From assembly GCA_905479265.1 (NCBI GenBank), contig CAJQLX010000004.1, positions 62,001-126,000 on the forward strand: a DNA stretch of 64,000 nt, in the 5' to 3' direction. A program made the position numbers and the translations under genes. The first letter of the stretch is position 1; every line of letters begins with the position of its first letter. Below the pieces are notes generated by a model that saw nothing but the letters and a program-made list of their open reading frames with translations, did not search any database and was not told the origin of the DNA. Shown here one piece after another: positions 16,635-25,873 of the stretch. The DNA comes from an uncultured Alphaproteobacteria bacterium. GTDB lineage: Bacteria > Pseudomonadota > Alphaproteobacteria > UBA7985.

Positions 16635-17538
16635 GCAACGTCTCAGCCATCTTATCCAAAATGCCCGCCCACTGATCGTGTTCGAAGCCGCCGCGCGCCT
16701 GCAGTCCTTTACTCGCGCTGCCGAAGAATTGAACATGCAGCAGCCTTCGGTCAGCGCGTCCATTCGCCAGCTCGAAGACAATCTCAACCTGCGCCTGTTC
16801 AAACGCAGTCACCGGAAGATCGAACTGACCCGCGCAGGCCAGCGCCTGTTCGCCGATATCGCGCAGCCCTTGGGCAGCCTTGAAGACTCGCTGCAGTCGA
16901 TCAAGCAACAGAGCGCACTGGATTACGTGACACTGAGCACGTCGAGCGCGTTTTCGTACTACTGGCTCATGCCGCGTGTGCCGGATTTGCGGCTGCAGCA
17001 CCCGGACATTGACTTGCGCATGCTGAACAGCGACCGCGACCCCGAATTGGCCCAAGATGACATCAGCTTGGGTATTCGCTTGGGCAAGGGCGATTGGGCA
17101 GGATATGAGGCGGTGAAGTTGGCTGATGAGATCATTTATCCCGTCGCCAGTCCGCACTTTTTGGACAGCGCAGGAACACTGGAGAACATCCAAGACCTCA
17201 GCACGCAACGCCTGATCCACCTCGAAGAACCCATACGCGCCCGCCCGACGTGGTCACAGTGGTTCGGGCATCACGGCTTAGGCAGCATCACCCTGCCCCG
17301 GGGTCTGCGCCTGAACGACTACGCACTGGTGCTACAAGCGGCAGTGTCTGGCGAGGGATACGCCTTTGGCTGGGATCATATCGTGCAAACGATGATCGAG
17401 CGGCGCTTGCTGATTGGCTTGAAGGATTGGGCTTGGGCGACGGGGAACAGCGTGTTTCTCGTCTGGCCTAACGACCGCGCGCTCGCGCCAAAAGCCGAAC
17501 AGGTTCGCGACTGGATTGTTGCCTCAAGCACCCGCTGA
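16633..17538 (+). CDS. LysR-family transcriptional regulator (GcvA-like)
   Basis: A 301-residue LysR regulator with the N-terminal winged HTH at about 10-70 (IVFEAAARLQSFTRAAEELNMQQPSVS) and a LysR effector domain. The N-terminal pattern is that of the GcvA/AmpR subgroup. It is divergent from the mttB-DMGDH operon, with only 92 bases between, and so probably controls it; the effector could be a methylated amine. Its last 15 bases overlap the convergent small membrane gene. Confidence 0.92.
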   Translation: MQRLSHLIQNARPLIVFEAAARLQSFTRAAEELNMQQPSVSASIRQLEDNLNLRLFKRSHRKIELTRAGQRLFADIAQPLGSLEDSLQSIKQQSALDYVTLSTSSAFSYYWLMPRVPDLRLQHPDIDLRMLNSDRDPELAQDDISLGIRLGKGDWAGYEAVKLADEIIYPVASPHFLDSAGTLENIQDLSTQRLIHLEEPIRARPTWSQWFGHHGLGSITLPRGLRLNDYALVLQAAVSGEGYAFGWDHIVQTMIERRLLIGLKDWAWATGNSVFLVWPNDRALAPKAEQVRDWIVASSTR

Positions 17539-17880
17539 AGCGCGCTGACGACTGGGCCATAGGATCAGCAGCGTCAGCACAGCAACATCAACGTCGATGA
17601 TAACCAGCGCCCACGCCCACACCTCTGGCAGAGCAAAAAGCGGCTTAAACAGGTACGCCAACACTGCACCCACCAGCGCCGTGAAAAACTGCAACCACGC
17701 CACCGTCCGCGACTGCCGCCAAAGCCCCCAAGCCAGCAACAGGTAAAGCGGCGCAAAGGGCATCAGCAGTTGAGCGGTTCCGTTGAAGCCTGCGTCGGGA
17801 ATGAACGTCAAGGCATGCAGCGCCGCGTTCAGAACCATCAGGACGGCAGCGATACGGTAAAACAACGGCAACAAGGGCAT
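17524..17880 (-). CDS. Four-helix integral membrane protein, unknown function
   Basis: About 118 residues from ATG 17880, with GGAGCT a few bases upstream. Four hydrophobic segments are visible (about 6-25, 42-56, 62-82 and 89-108), and the C-terminus is basic. It resembles small DoxX-like or DUF membrane proteins, but I do not recognise the family. It is convergent with and overlaps the end of lysR by 15 bases, and shares no clear role with either neighbour. Confidence 0.6.
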   Translation of the reverse strand: MPLLPLFYRIAAVLMVLNAALHALTFIPDAGFNGTAQLLMPFAPLYLLLAWGLWRQSRTVAWLQFFTALVGAVLAYLFKPLFALPEVWAWALVIIDVDVAVLTLLILWPSRQRASAGA

Positions 17881-17960
17881 GACCAGCTCCGACCTCAAAA
17901 CAAAATATATCGATCTTTATGAACCGTTTGCTTACTTTTTGACGCCCAAGCGCACAACAA

Positions 17961-18000
17961 AAAAAGGCCCGCGTCTCAAGGAAGACAGCGGGCCTTTTTT
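17961..18000 (-). terminator. Strong Rho-independent terminator
   Basis: An A-tract, then stem GGCCCGC/GCGGGCC, then a T-tract make it symmetric, so it could work on both strands. It lies 71 bases past the ABC-ATPase stop and would end the xylose-type ABC operon. Confidence 0.9.
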
Positions 18001-18070
18001 CGATCACAACCAGCATAAAGGAGGAGCTAATACTGATCGCGCCTAGAGGTGTGGTGGCCTCGTTCTTAGG

Positions 18071-18859
18071 TCAGGACTTCAGAGCGCCCGGACCGGGTGT
18101 TGCGCCATCGGGGCACTTGCCGAGGATGATCATACCGAGGACTTCGTCCTTGGTGACATCTTCGGTGCGGGCCGTACCGACGGTTTGACCGTTTTTCATC
18201 ACCATGACCCGATCAGCGAGATCGAAGACATCGTGGATATCATGGCTGATCAGGAAGATCCCGATACCGTCACGCTTCAACGCTTGGATCAACTCACCCA
18301 CCTGCTCGGTCTCTTGCGGACCCAGCGCAGCAGTCGGCTCATCCATGATCAGGATTTGCGCGTTGAACAGGATCGCGCGTGCAATCGCAACGGACTGACG
18401 TTGACCGCCAGATAGCTTCGCAACTGGTTCCTTGAAGCGTTCGAAGTTTGGGTTCAACCGCCCCATCACCTTTCGCGCTTCAGATTCCATCGCCACGTCA
18501 TCCAACGTACCCCAACGGGTCAGGATTTCCCGGCCCAAATACAGGTTCGCTGCGGCATCGACGTTATCGGCAACCGCAAGGGTCTGATAGATCGTCTCGA
18601 TCCCGTAAGACTTGGCGTCGCGGGGGTTGTTGATCGTTGCTCGCTCGCCGCGCACACGGATCTCACCGCTGTCCTTGCTATAGGCGCCGGAGAGCACTTT
18701 GATCAGTGTAGACTTGCCTGCGCCGTTGTGACCGAGAATGGCAACAACCTCACCGGGGAACAGGCTGACGGATGCTTCATCCACCGCCTTGATGCCCCCA
18801 AAGGCCAGCGAAATATCACGCAACTCGACGAGGGCTGTTTCGGACTTATTTTCTGTCAT
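18071..18859 (-). CDS. Sugar ABC transporter ATP-binding protein (single ATPase domain)
   Basis: About 262 residues from ATG 18859. Walker A is GHNGAGKST near 45-53, the ABC signature [15 protein letters not shown] near 148-162, and Walker [12 protein letters not shown] near 169-179. It has one ATPase domain, as in FrcA-type systems, not the tandem domain of E. coli XylG. It energises import by the permease and the XylF-like binding protein upstream. It is the last gene of the operon, followed by a strong terminator. Confidence 0.92.
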   Translation of the reverse strand: MTENKSETALVELRDISLAFGGIKAVDEASVSLFPGEVVAILGHNGAGKSTLIKVLSGAYSKDSGEIRVRGERATINNPRDAKSYGIETIYQTLAVADNVDAAANLYLGREILTRWGTLDDVAMESEARKVMGRLNPNFERFKEPVAKLSGGQRQSVAIARAILFNAQILIMDEPTAALGPQETEQVGELIQALKRDGIGIFLISHDIHDVFDLADRVMVMKNGQTVGTARTEDVTKDEVLGMIILGKCPDGATPGPGALKS

Positions 18860-18870
18860 GACTTTCGCCC

Positions 18871-20235
18871 CTATTTCGCGCGCTTGCGGTAAACGGTATC
18901 GACCCAAACCGCAAAGACCAGCACCGTCCCAACAACGATTTGCTGGATGGCTGCATCGAACCCGATCAAAACCATTCCAGTTTGCAGTGACTGCATCACC
19001 ACGGCTCCTAGAATCGCCCCATAGATCGTGCCAATTCCGCCTGAGAACGAGGTGCCGCCGATCACCGCCGCGGCGATCACGTAAAGCTCATCAAGCGTAC
19101 CGAGGTTGTTCGTCGCTGAGTTCAGACGCGCCGAGGCAATAACCGCCGACAGGCCACACAGCGTGCCCATAAGGGCGAAGATCCGCACCGTGACCCAACG
19201 GGTCGCGATCCCGGCCAGCTCGGCTGCTTCAGGATTACCCCCGATGGCGAACACGTATCGGCCAAACTTGGTCCGCGTCGCGAGGAACGTCATCCCCACA
19301 CCCACGGCAAACAGGATAATCACGGGAATGGCAAAGCCGTGACTGATGAAGATTTCACTGATGGGCGTTTCGATATTGTTGGCGGTTGCGTACTGGCGAA
19401 CAATACCCTTGGGCCAGGGGTAGGAGTTGACCAGCAAGACAAAACCGATGATGGCACCACAGCCGACAATGGCCAAAAAGCTCTCTGCCCAAATCGGGCG
19501 CATTGGAAAGTTAAACCGCTTCCGCTTTTGCCGGCCTTGCCACAGCATGTACAGCACGACCAAGCACGCCAAGCCGCCAATAATCCAACTGCCAACCGCG
19601 CCAATGGCTCCGTACGGCCCACCACCGAGTTTGGAGAAGGTGTCGTCAACCGGCGAGATCGTCTCGCCGCGCGCCAGCAAGAACGCCGCACCGCGCCAGA
19701 ACAGCAAGCCACCCAAGGTCACAATGAACGCGGGAATGCCCAAGTAAGCGATCAAATAGCCATGAATGGCCCCGATCAAACAACCGATAATCAGCCCGCA
19801 GATCACCGTGATGATCCAGATCATCGGATGCCCGAGCCCAAGAAACTCCGGCAGGATCCAAACCTGAATAATCGCCATCGACATGGCACAGAAACCAAGG
19901 ATCGAGCCCACGGACAAATCGATGTGCCGCGTCACGATCACCAGCACCATTCCCGTCGCCATGACGCCAATGGACGCTGTTTGGACCGAAAGGTTCCACA
20001 AGTTGCGCGGCGTCAGAAACGCGCCAAACCCATTGACCACCTCGCCGTAAACGTGAAAGCCAACCCAGATCAGGGCCAAGGCTCCCAGCATGCCCAGCAG
20101 TCGCGCATCGATTTCTGTTGATCGCAGAAAGCGCGCAAAAATTGATTCTTTTTCGACACGAGCGGCCTTGCCTGCCCGTACCTCTTCGACCTGATGTGTC
20201 ACACCCTGCCCCATATCTGAAAACGACGAACCCAA
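18871..20235 (-). CDS. xylH: Sugar ABC transporter permease (XylH/RbsC type)
   Basis: Up to 454 residues with about ten membrane segments and the carbohydrate permease pattern ([23 protein letters not shown] near 93-115; [12 protein letters not shown] near 328-339). It forms the pore for the XylF-like binding protein. The start is uncertain: TTG 20235 has AAGGG close upstream, while ATG 20214 has none. A charged N-terminal extension of about 40 residues precedes the first helix. It lies between a stem-loop after xylF and the ATPase gene. Confidence 0.88.
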   Translation of the reverse strand: MGSSFSDMGQGVTHQVEEVRAGKAARVEKESIFARFLRSTEIDARLLGMLGALALIWVGFHVYGEVVNGFGAFLTPRNLWNLSVQTASIGVMATGMVLVIVTRHIDLSVGSILGFCAMSMAIIQVWILPEFLGLGHPMIWIITVICGLIIGCLIGAIHGYLIAYLGIPAFIVTLGGLLFWRGAAFLLARGETISPVDDTFSKLGGGPYGAIGAVGSWIIGGLACLVVLYMLWQGRQKRKRFNFPMRPIWAESFLAIVGCGAIIGFVLLVNSYPWPKGIVRQYATANNIETPISEIFISHGFAIPVIILFAVGVGMTFLATRTKFGRYVFAIGGNPEAAELAGIATRWVTVRIFALMGTLCGLSAVIASARLNSATNNLGTLDELYVIAAAVIGGTSFSGGIGTIYGAILGAVVMQSLQTGMVLIGFDAAIQQIVVGTVLVFAVWVDTVYRKRAK

Positions 20236-20276
20236 CAGCCCTTCACGGACCGCGTCGCCAATTTTGTCTCTGCTAT

Positions 20277-20323
20277 CAGAAAAATACCGCCCGGCCCCTG
20301 AGACGAACCCAGAGGCCGGGCGG
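20277..20323 (-). terminator. Attenuating stem-loop between xylF and xylH
   Basis: On the minus strand the 10-bp stem CCGCCCGGCC/GGCCGGGCGG (arms 20314-20323 and 20287-20296) is followed by TATTTTTCT. It lies just after the binding-protein gene, the usual place for a structure that keeps binding-protein mRNA more abundant than permease mRNA. Confidence 0.8.
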
Positions 20324-20350
20324 AAGTACCTTCTTCGCTACTGCGAAGAC

Positions 20351-21382
20351 TTAACAGCCCGAGACACCAGCCATTGAACCAGCACAGACCTTATCTTTAG
20401 CGATATGGCCAGCGTCGATAACGACGTCGATGTTGGAAGCAGAGATCGGCGTTGGAGCGAGGAAGATAGCGTCCATCTCAACGCCCTTCGCACCACCGGA
20501 CCACTTTACGGAACCGTCGATATCAGACATGGAAACACCAGAAGCCAAAGCCGCTGCGATGTTACCTGCCGCTGCACCGAGCTGGCGCGCGTCTTTCCAA
20601 ACGGAAACAAGCTGCGTGCCGCGCGCAACGCGGTTCAGAGCAGCGTGATCACCGTCCTGACCGGATACTGGAATAGCCAAGCCCTGCGCTTCGAGAGCAG
20701 CAATAGCGCCGCCAGCCATGCCGTCGTTCTCGGAGAGAACAGCATCAACGTTGTTGTTGTTGGCCGTCAGGATCTGCTCCATGTTTTTCTGAGCATTGTC
20801 TGGCTTCCAGCCATCGGTGAAGGCTTCACCAACGATTGTAACGTCACCCGCTGCAACAGCATCACCGATCACGTCCATCATGCCTTCGAGCAGGAACAGC
20901 GCGTTAGGGTCGCCCTTGTCGCCTTTGATGATCGCGTAGTTGCCGTTTGGAACTTCAGCGAGGATGGAGCGTGCAATCACGCGGCCAACTTCTTTGTTGT
21001 CAAAGGTCAGGTAGAACGCACGGTCGTCTTCGATCAGACGGTCGTAACCCAGCACCGGAATGCCTTCAGCAGCAGCTTTGTCTACAGCCGCGCCAACAGA
21101 GCCACTGTCCACGGACAAGATCACCAGCGCGTCTGCACCCTGCGCAATCAGGCTTTCCACGTCGGAAAGCTGCTTGGAAGCGGACAGCTGAGCATCAGCA
21201 GAGATGTAGCGGTCGCCGTTGGCTTCGATCGCAGCTTTCATGGCTGCTTCATCGGTCTTCCAACGCTCTTCCTGAAAGTTGGACCAGGAAACGCCAATGG
21301 TCAGGCCATCAGCTAAAGCGGTCGAAACGACCAGAGTTGAGGCAGCGGTCGCCGCCAAGGCGAGTTTGATAAACGAGTTCAT
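20351..21382 (-). CDS. xylF: Xylose-type sugar ABC transporter substrate-binding protein
   Basis: About 343 residues from ATG 21382, which has GGAGGA 5-6 bases upstream. A Sec signal ends near STALA, followed by a type-1 periplasmic binding fold (LTIGVSWSNFQEERWKTDE, then AIIKGDKGDPNA). The pattern is that of XylF, the D-xylose binding protein, and xylA lies 4.5 kb away. It is the first gene of the importer operon and divergent from a ROK regulator. Two Cys near the C-terminus (KVCAGSMAGVSGC) may form a disulfide. Confidence 0.88.
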   Translation of the reverse strand: MNSFIKLALAATAASTLVVSTALADGLTIGVSWSNFQEERWKTDEAAMKAAIEANGDRYISADAQLSASKQLSDVESLIAQGADALVILSVDSGSVGAAVDKAAAEGIPVLGYDRLIEDDRAFYLTFDNKEVGRVIARSILAEVPNGNYAIIKGDKGDPNALFLLEGMMDVIGDAVAAGDVTIVGEAFTDGWKPDNAQKNMEQILTANNNNVDAVLSENDGMAGGAIAALEAQGLAIPVSGQDGDHAALNRVARGTQLVSVWKDARQLGAAAGNIAAALASGVSMSDIDGSVKWSGGAKGVEMDAIFLAPTPISASNIDVVIDAGHIAKDKVCAGSMAGVSGC

Positions 21383-21491
21383 GATGTCCTCCCAGACACG
21401 GTGCAATGTCACATTGCCCTCTCCCACGAGAGCGCACAAGTCGAATAAATCCGACTCTTGAAGAAAAAATACACCAGAAATCATTTATGTC

Positions 21492-21508
21492 AATTCGACT
21501 CTCGAATT
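21492..21508. promoter_or_regulatory. Probable operator between xylF and the ROK regulator
   Basis: AATTCGA-CTC-TCGAATT is a perfect 7-bp dyad with a 3-base centre in the AT-rich divergent region. It is a good candidate site for the ROK regulator controlling both directions. Confidence 0.6.
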
Positions 21509-21574
21509 AATTTACTTGGTGCTATGCTTTGTTTCGATTAATGCTAGTCAAAATATGATAACGACAGATGGTAG

Positions 21575-22780
21575 TTGACTGTGCTTGCTTACACGACCGA
21601 AGGATTGAGACACCATAACCGAGCGCTGGTTTTAAAAAGACTTCGCGAAGCCGGTTCTGCTTCCCATGGCGATCTGTCAATCAGCAGCGGTCTTGCCTCT
21701 GGCACGGTTTCCGTGATCCTCAATGAGCTGGTTGAAGAAGGCGTCATCATCAAGCAGCAGGCGACCCCCTCCTCCGGTCGCGGTCGTCCCAAGGTCCATT
21801 TTGAGCTCTTTGGTGATTTGGCGTTCGCAGGCTTGGTTCGGATTGCGTCGGACGAAGTTGAGTTCTCGCTGATCGACTTCTCTGGCACACTTAAAGATCG
21901 TTTTTCCCTGTCCCGCCCCCGCGAAGGCTCTTCGGCATCGGCGTTCATTCAACTGGTCCGCCAAGGGCTGAATCGACTGGCCGAACGTGCCGACGTAAAG
22001 CTAACCGACTTGGCCGCTGTGACGCTATCGATCAAAGGCATCATCTCGCTCGGCACCAAGACGCTGATTTGGTCCGCAGACTTTGGCGACCAAACCATCG
22101 ATTTTGGACAGGCTTTTAACGACTTGGGCGATCGACTGCGCCTGATCCATGAAACATCGCTGGTGTCCGAACGGCTCTATCAAGGCTCCCGCACGTTGCT
22201 GTGCCTGTCCTTGGGCAGTACCATTGGTTTAGGCCTCACCCGCCCCATAGATGCAGAAAGCAGCGAGCACTCTGCCCCAGCATTCAGCCACTCCTGCCAC
22301 GACCCTCATGGCCCTTTGTGCCGCTGTGGCTCGCAAGGCTGTATCGACGCCTACGCCTCCTTCTATGGCATCTTGCGCACGGCTCTAGACGGGCCAAAAA
22401 ACAAAGTGAGCTCCCAAATCATTCCGCGCGAAGAAATCCTGCGTATTGCTGAAGACGCTCGACGCGGAAATCGGAACTTCCAGATCGCCTTTTTGCAGGC
22501 GGGCGAGGCCATCGGCTTGGGCCTGTCGCGGCTTATCAGTGTTTATGGCTCGCTCGATATCGTCATCACCGGTTTTGGCACTGAGTACTTTGATTTGATG
22601 GAGCCGGTCGTTTCCAAACACCTGTCAGCCAATCTGCTGACCAAGCTGGGCAAGGAAGTGTCTCTGACCATCCAACCCAACGAACCCGCGATGATCTACG
22701 ACGCCTTGAACAGCAACACGCTGACCTACATCGAAGAGAAACTGGTGGCACCGCGCCGACTGGGCGAACAAGCAGCATGA
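21575..22780 (+). CDS. ROK-family transcriptional regulator (XylR-like)
   Basis: About 400 residues. The N-terminal winged helix covers about 10-70 (HNRALVLKRLREAGSASHGDLSISSGLASGTVS). A ROK sugar-kinase-like domain follows, with the zinc-type cysteine motif CHDPHGPLCRCGSQGC at about 239-254. It is divergent from xylF, so it probably represses xylose uptake with the sugar as inducer. The start is TTG 21575 or GTG 21581; neither has a clear ribosome site. The stop overlaps the next ATG as ATGA, coupling it to the diheme oxidoreductase gene, which is unusual for a regulator. Confidence 0.9.
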   Translation: MTVLAYTTEGLRHHNRALVLKRLREAGSASHGDLSISSGLASGTVSVILNELVEEGVIIKQQATPSSGRGRPKVHFELFGDLAFAGLVRIASDEVEFSLIDFSGTLKDRFSLSRPREGSSASAFIQLVRQGLNRLAERADVKLTDLAAVTLSIKGIISLGTKTLIWSADFGDQTIDFGQAFNDLGDRLRLIHETSLVSERLYQGSRTLLCLSLGSTIGLGLTRPIDAESSEHSAPAFSHSCHDPHGPLCRCGSQGCIDAYASFYGILRTALDGPKNKVSSQIIPREEILRIAEDARRGNRNFQIAFLQAGEAIGLGLSRLISVYGSLDIVITGFGTEYFDLMEPVVSKHLSANLLTKLGKEVSLTIQPNEPAMIYDALNSNTLTYIEEKLVAPRRLGEQAA

Positions 22781-24213
22781 AGACCTTTGTAACCCTTTGC
22801 GCCAGTGCCCTCTGGGCACTGTGCATGCCTGCGAGCGCTCAGAACGCTTGGGACGAAACCACCCCAGCGTTGGATCTCGTGGACTATCGGCCCGAAGGCT
22901 GGCTGCTGGAGGATGAGTTGTTCTTCTTCCTCGACGCCGGTGAAGCCCTGTTCGAAGCCAAGTTCACCGCTCAAGACGGCGCAGGTCGGCCAAACAGCAC
23001 ACAGGCCGCCATCCCCCATCGCCCGCGGAAACCACTAACCCAAGCCTTCAGCCGAACGTCTGGACCGGATGCAAGCGCCTGTTCTTCCTGCCACAATGAC
23101 CCCGTTTCTGGCGGCGCAGGTGATTACGTCACTAACGTCTTTACGGCATCGGGCTTTGCCAACGCCGTGTTTGACACCACCGACCCCGAATTCAGCAACG
23201 AGCGCGGAACCAACCATTTATTCGGCGCAGGGCTTGTCGAACTGCTTGCTCGTGAAATGACAGTAGAACTTCAATCACACAGGCATCAGGCGCTGATCAC
23301 TGCCCGCGAGACGCAGCAGCCTGTGACCGCAGCCTTAACCGCCAAAGGCATCTCCTTTGGCACGCTGACCGCTTTCCCAGACGCAACCGTGGACCCGAGC
23401 ATGATCGAAGGGGTCGATTTTGATCTGATCATCAAGCCGTTTACCCACAAAGGTGTGATCCGCTCGCTGCGGAACTTCACGCTGAACGCCATGAACCACC
23501 ATTCCGGCATGCAAGCCGAAGAGCGGTTTGGGCCACGCTGGACCGGCACGTCAGACTTTGACGAAGACGGCTTTACCGCAGAAATGAGCCAAGGCGAGAT
23601 TTCTGCTCTCGTTGCGTGGCAAGCCACCCTTCCCCCTCCCGTTCGGCGCGACGATCTGAGCCCCGATTGGGCAGCGGCGGCACAGGGCGGAGAAGGCCTG
23701 TTCACCGATTTTGGCTGCGCCACCTGTCACGTCAGCGCTTTGCCGCTGGAAAGCCTCGATTTCCACGATCCGGGTCCACTGGATGGTGCTGGCACGCTGA
23801 ATGCCCGCGACGTCGCACGAACGGCGATTTACGACCTCACGCACATGAGCTGGGCCGCTGATCTGGAACGCGACGCGCAAGGCCGCGTGCTGGTTCCTCT
23901 CTTTGGCGACCTCAAACGGCACCGCATGACGGATACGGAAGTAAACCGCTTGGGCAATGAACGCGTGGTTCAGGGCTTTGTCGACACCAACGTGTTTATC
24001 ACCACTGAGCTTTGGGGCGTGGGGAATACGGCCCCCTATGGCCACCGCAACGACATCACCACCATCGATGAAGTCATTCGCGCCCATGGTGGCGACGCTC
24101 GCAGCGCTCGTGATGCCTATGTCTCCGCGCAGCCAGAGCAGCAGTCTTCGATCATCGCGTTTTTAAAATCGCTGATCATCAAAGACATCCCTCGGGAGCC
24201 GTCCGCGCTATGA
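22777..24213 (+). CDS. Periplasmic diheme c-type oxidoreductase (DUF1111/DHOR family)
   Basis: 478 residues with a Sec signal (about 1-21, ending ASA) and two heme c motifs, CSSCH at 102-106 and CATCH at 314-318. Both fall in the layout of di-heme oxidoreductases related to MauG and bacterial cytochrome c peroxidase. It would be exported and loaded with heme by the Ccm system. It overlaps the ROK gene by 4 bases upstream and the CRTAC1 gene by 4 bases downstream, so all three are coupled. The substrate is unknown; the partner gene and sugar context suggest periplasmic oxidation chemistry. Confidence 0.87.
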   Translation: MKTFVTLCASALWALCMPASAQNAWDETTPALDLVDYRPEGWLLEDELFFFLDAGEALFEAKFTAQDGAGRPNSTQAAIPHRPRKPLTQAFSRTSGPDASACSSCHNDPVSGGAGDYVTNVFTASGFANAVFDTTDPEFSNERGTNHLFGAGLVELLAREMTVELQSHRHQALITARETQQPVTAALTAKGISFGTLTAFPDATVDPSMIEGVDFDLIIKPFTHKGVIRSLRNFTLNAMNHHSGMQAEERFGPRWTGTSDFDEDGFTAEMSQGEISALVAWQATLPPPVRRDDLSPDWAAAAQGGEGLFTDFGCATCHVSALPLESLDFHDPGPLDGAGTLNARDVARTAIYDLTHMSWAADLERDAQGRVLVPLFGDLKRHRMTDTEVNRLGNERVVQGFVDTNVFITTELWGVGNTAPYGHRNDITTIDEVIRAHGGDARSARDAYVSAQPEQQSSIIAFLKSLIIKDIPREPSAL

Positions 24214-25856
24214 AACGGATCGTTACCCGCACCGCATGCTTTGGGGCTGCGCTCGTCCTCGCACTAAGCGCGCCTGCATTGGCGCAACAGGACATTCCAA
24301 CCCTGACGGAAGTCGGTCAAAGCGCAGGCCTAGACCACCGCTTCACCGGCCCGTGGGAGTTCTTTGTGGGCGGCGGCGGTGCCAGCTTTGACTGCAATGG
24401 CGACCGACGCCCAGATTTACTGCTAGCCGGGGGAACCTCGCCGGCGAAATTGTACGTGAATCAGTCATCCAAGGGCGCAGATTTGCGGTTTGAAGAACGC
24501 CCCGTCTTGGCCACTGAAAAGCCACTGACCAAAGTCACGGGCGCCTATCCCATCAATCTCAACAACGATGCGCACCCGGATTTGGTCTTGCTGCGACTTG
24601 GCTCAAACCGGATTTTACTGGGTGAAGGCAACTGCCAGTTTCGCGATGCGAACAAGCAGCTGAACTTCGATGGCGGACGGGCGTGGACAACGTCGTTTTC
24701 AGCAATTTGGGAGCCGGGCGAAACCTTCCCCACGCTGGCCTTTGGCAACTACGTTGATCGCCGCGCACCGGGTTCACCCTTTGGTACATGCGAAGACAAT
24801 CGACTGGTCCGCCCTGTTTCGACGCAGGGCGCCTTACCAGACTACGCAGACAATATCCCGCTGACGCCCAGTCACTGCACCCTTTCGATCCTCTTTACCG
24901 ATTGGCAAGGCGAAGGGCAGTTTGACCTGCGCGTGACCAACGACCGGCAATACCATCGCGGCGGCAAAGAGCAGCTTTGGCATATTCCACCCGGGGGCGC
25001 GCCCTACGAGTATACCCGCGCAGAGGGTTGGGAAGACTTGGTGATTTGGGGCATGGGGATCGCCGAAGCGGATCTCGATGCCGATGGGCGTCCGGAGTAT
25101 GCCCTGACCTCCATGGGCGATACCAAAGTGCAGGCGCTCAGCGAAGACGCCTTTGAGGACGAGCCGATCTATATCGATCTCGCCTTTGACGCCGGACTGA
25201 CCGCGCACCGGCCTTACGCCGGGGATACGTCCAAGCCGTCAACCGGTTGGCACGCACAGTTCGCCGATGTGAACAACGACACGTGGCACGACCTTTTCAT
25301 CGCCAAAGGCAACGTGGAGGCCATGCCCAACTTTGCCGCTTTTGACCCTGACAACCTGTTGCTGGGCAGCGAAACGGGTCAGTACCGCGAAGTTGGCGAC
25401 CTTGCCGGGATTGCGCTGGACCGTCGGGGGCGTGGTGGCGTGATTGAGGATTTCAACGCTGACGGCAAATTGGATTTGCTGGTGATCAACCGCGAAGACG
25501 TCCCTTCCCTGTTTGTGAACCATGGCCCGCTGGACGCACCAAGTCCCGCGCAGGGTTTGGGGAACTTTTTGCGGGTGGAGCTGAGCAATGGCGCGGTCAA
25601 CCCGCAGGGCATCGGCGCATCAATTTCGGTGAAAACAGGCAATCGCTTCCAGACCAAAACCGTCGCGATTGGCGGCGGTCACGCATCGGGACAAATGGGT
25701 TTTTCGCACTTTGGCTTGGGACAGGCTGACATCGCACAAGTCCGTGTTAAGTGGCCGCAAACGGGATGGAGTGCGCCGTTTCAGGTCTTTGCCAACACGC
25801 ACGTCATCCTCGACCGGGAAACCAACAGCCTGCGCACGTGGCACGCCATTGATTAA
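24210..25856 (+). CDS. CRTAC1-family secreted protein with FG-GAP/VCBS repeats and ASPIC/UnbV domain
   Basis: 548 residues with a Sec signal ending near ALAQ. Integrin-like calcium-binding repeats follow, such as DCNGDRRPDLLLAGG (about 61-75), EADLDADGRPEYALTS, DVNNDTWHDLFIAKGN and DFNADGKLDLLVINRED. The C-terminal ASPIC/UnbV region contains GIGASISVKTG and GQMGFSHFGLG. It is a probable periplasmic or surface beta-propeller. It is translationally coupled to the diheme oxidoreductase and the two probably form a functional pair, perhaps a substrate or metal-binding partner for the heme enzyme. It is convergent with xylA. Confidence 0.88.
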   Translation: MKRIVTRTACFGAALVLALSAPALAQQDIPTLTEVGQSAGLDHRFTGPWEFFVGGGGASFDCNGDRRPDLLLAGGTSPAKLYVNQSSKGADLRFEERPVLATEKPLTKVTGAYPINLNNDAHPDLVLLRLGSNRILLGEGNCQFRDANKQLNFDGGRAWTTSFSAIWEPGETFPTLAFGNYVDRRAPGSPFGTCEDNRLVRPVSTQGALPDYADNIPLTPSHCTLSILFTDWQGEGQFDLRVTNDRQYHRGGKEQLWHIPPGGAPYEYTRAEGWEDLVIWGMGIAEADLDADGRPEYALTSMGDTKVQALSEDAFEDEPIYIDLAFDAGLTAHRPYAGDTSKPSTGWHAQFADVNNDTWHDLFIAKGNVEAMPNFAAFDPDNLLLGSETGQYREVGDLAGIALDRRGRGGVIEDFNADGKLDLLVINREDVPSLFVNHGPLDAPSPAQGLGNFLRVELSNGAVNPQGIGASISVKTGNRFQTKTVAIGGGHASGQMGFSHFGLGQADIAQVRVKWPQTGWSAPFQVFANTHVILDRETNSLRTWHAID

Positions 25857-25873
25857 CCCAGCCTCTGCGCGCC

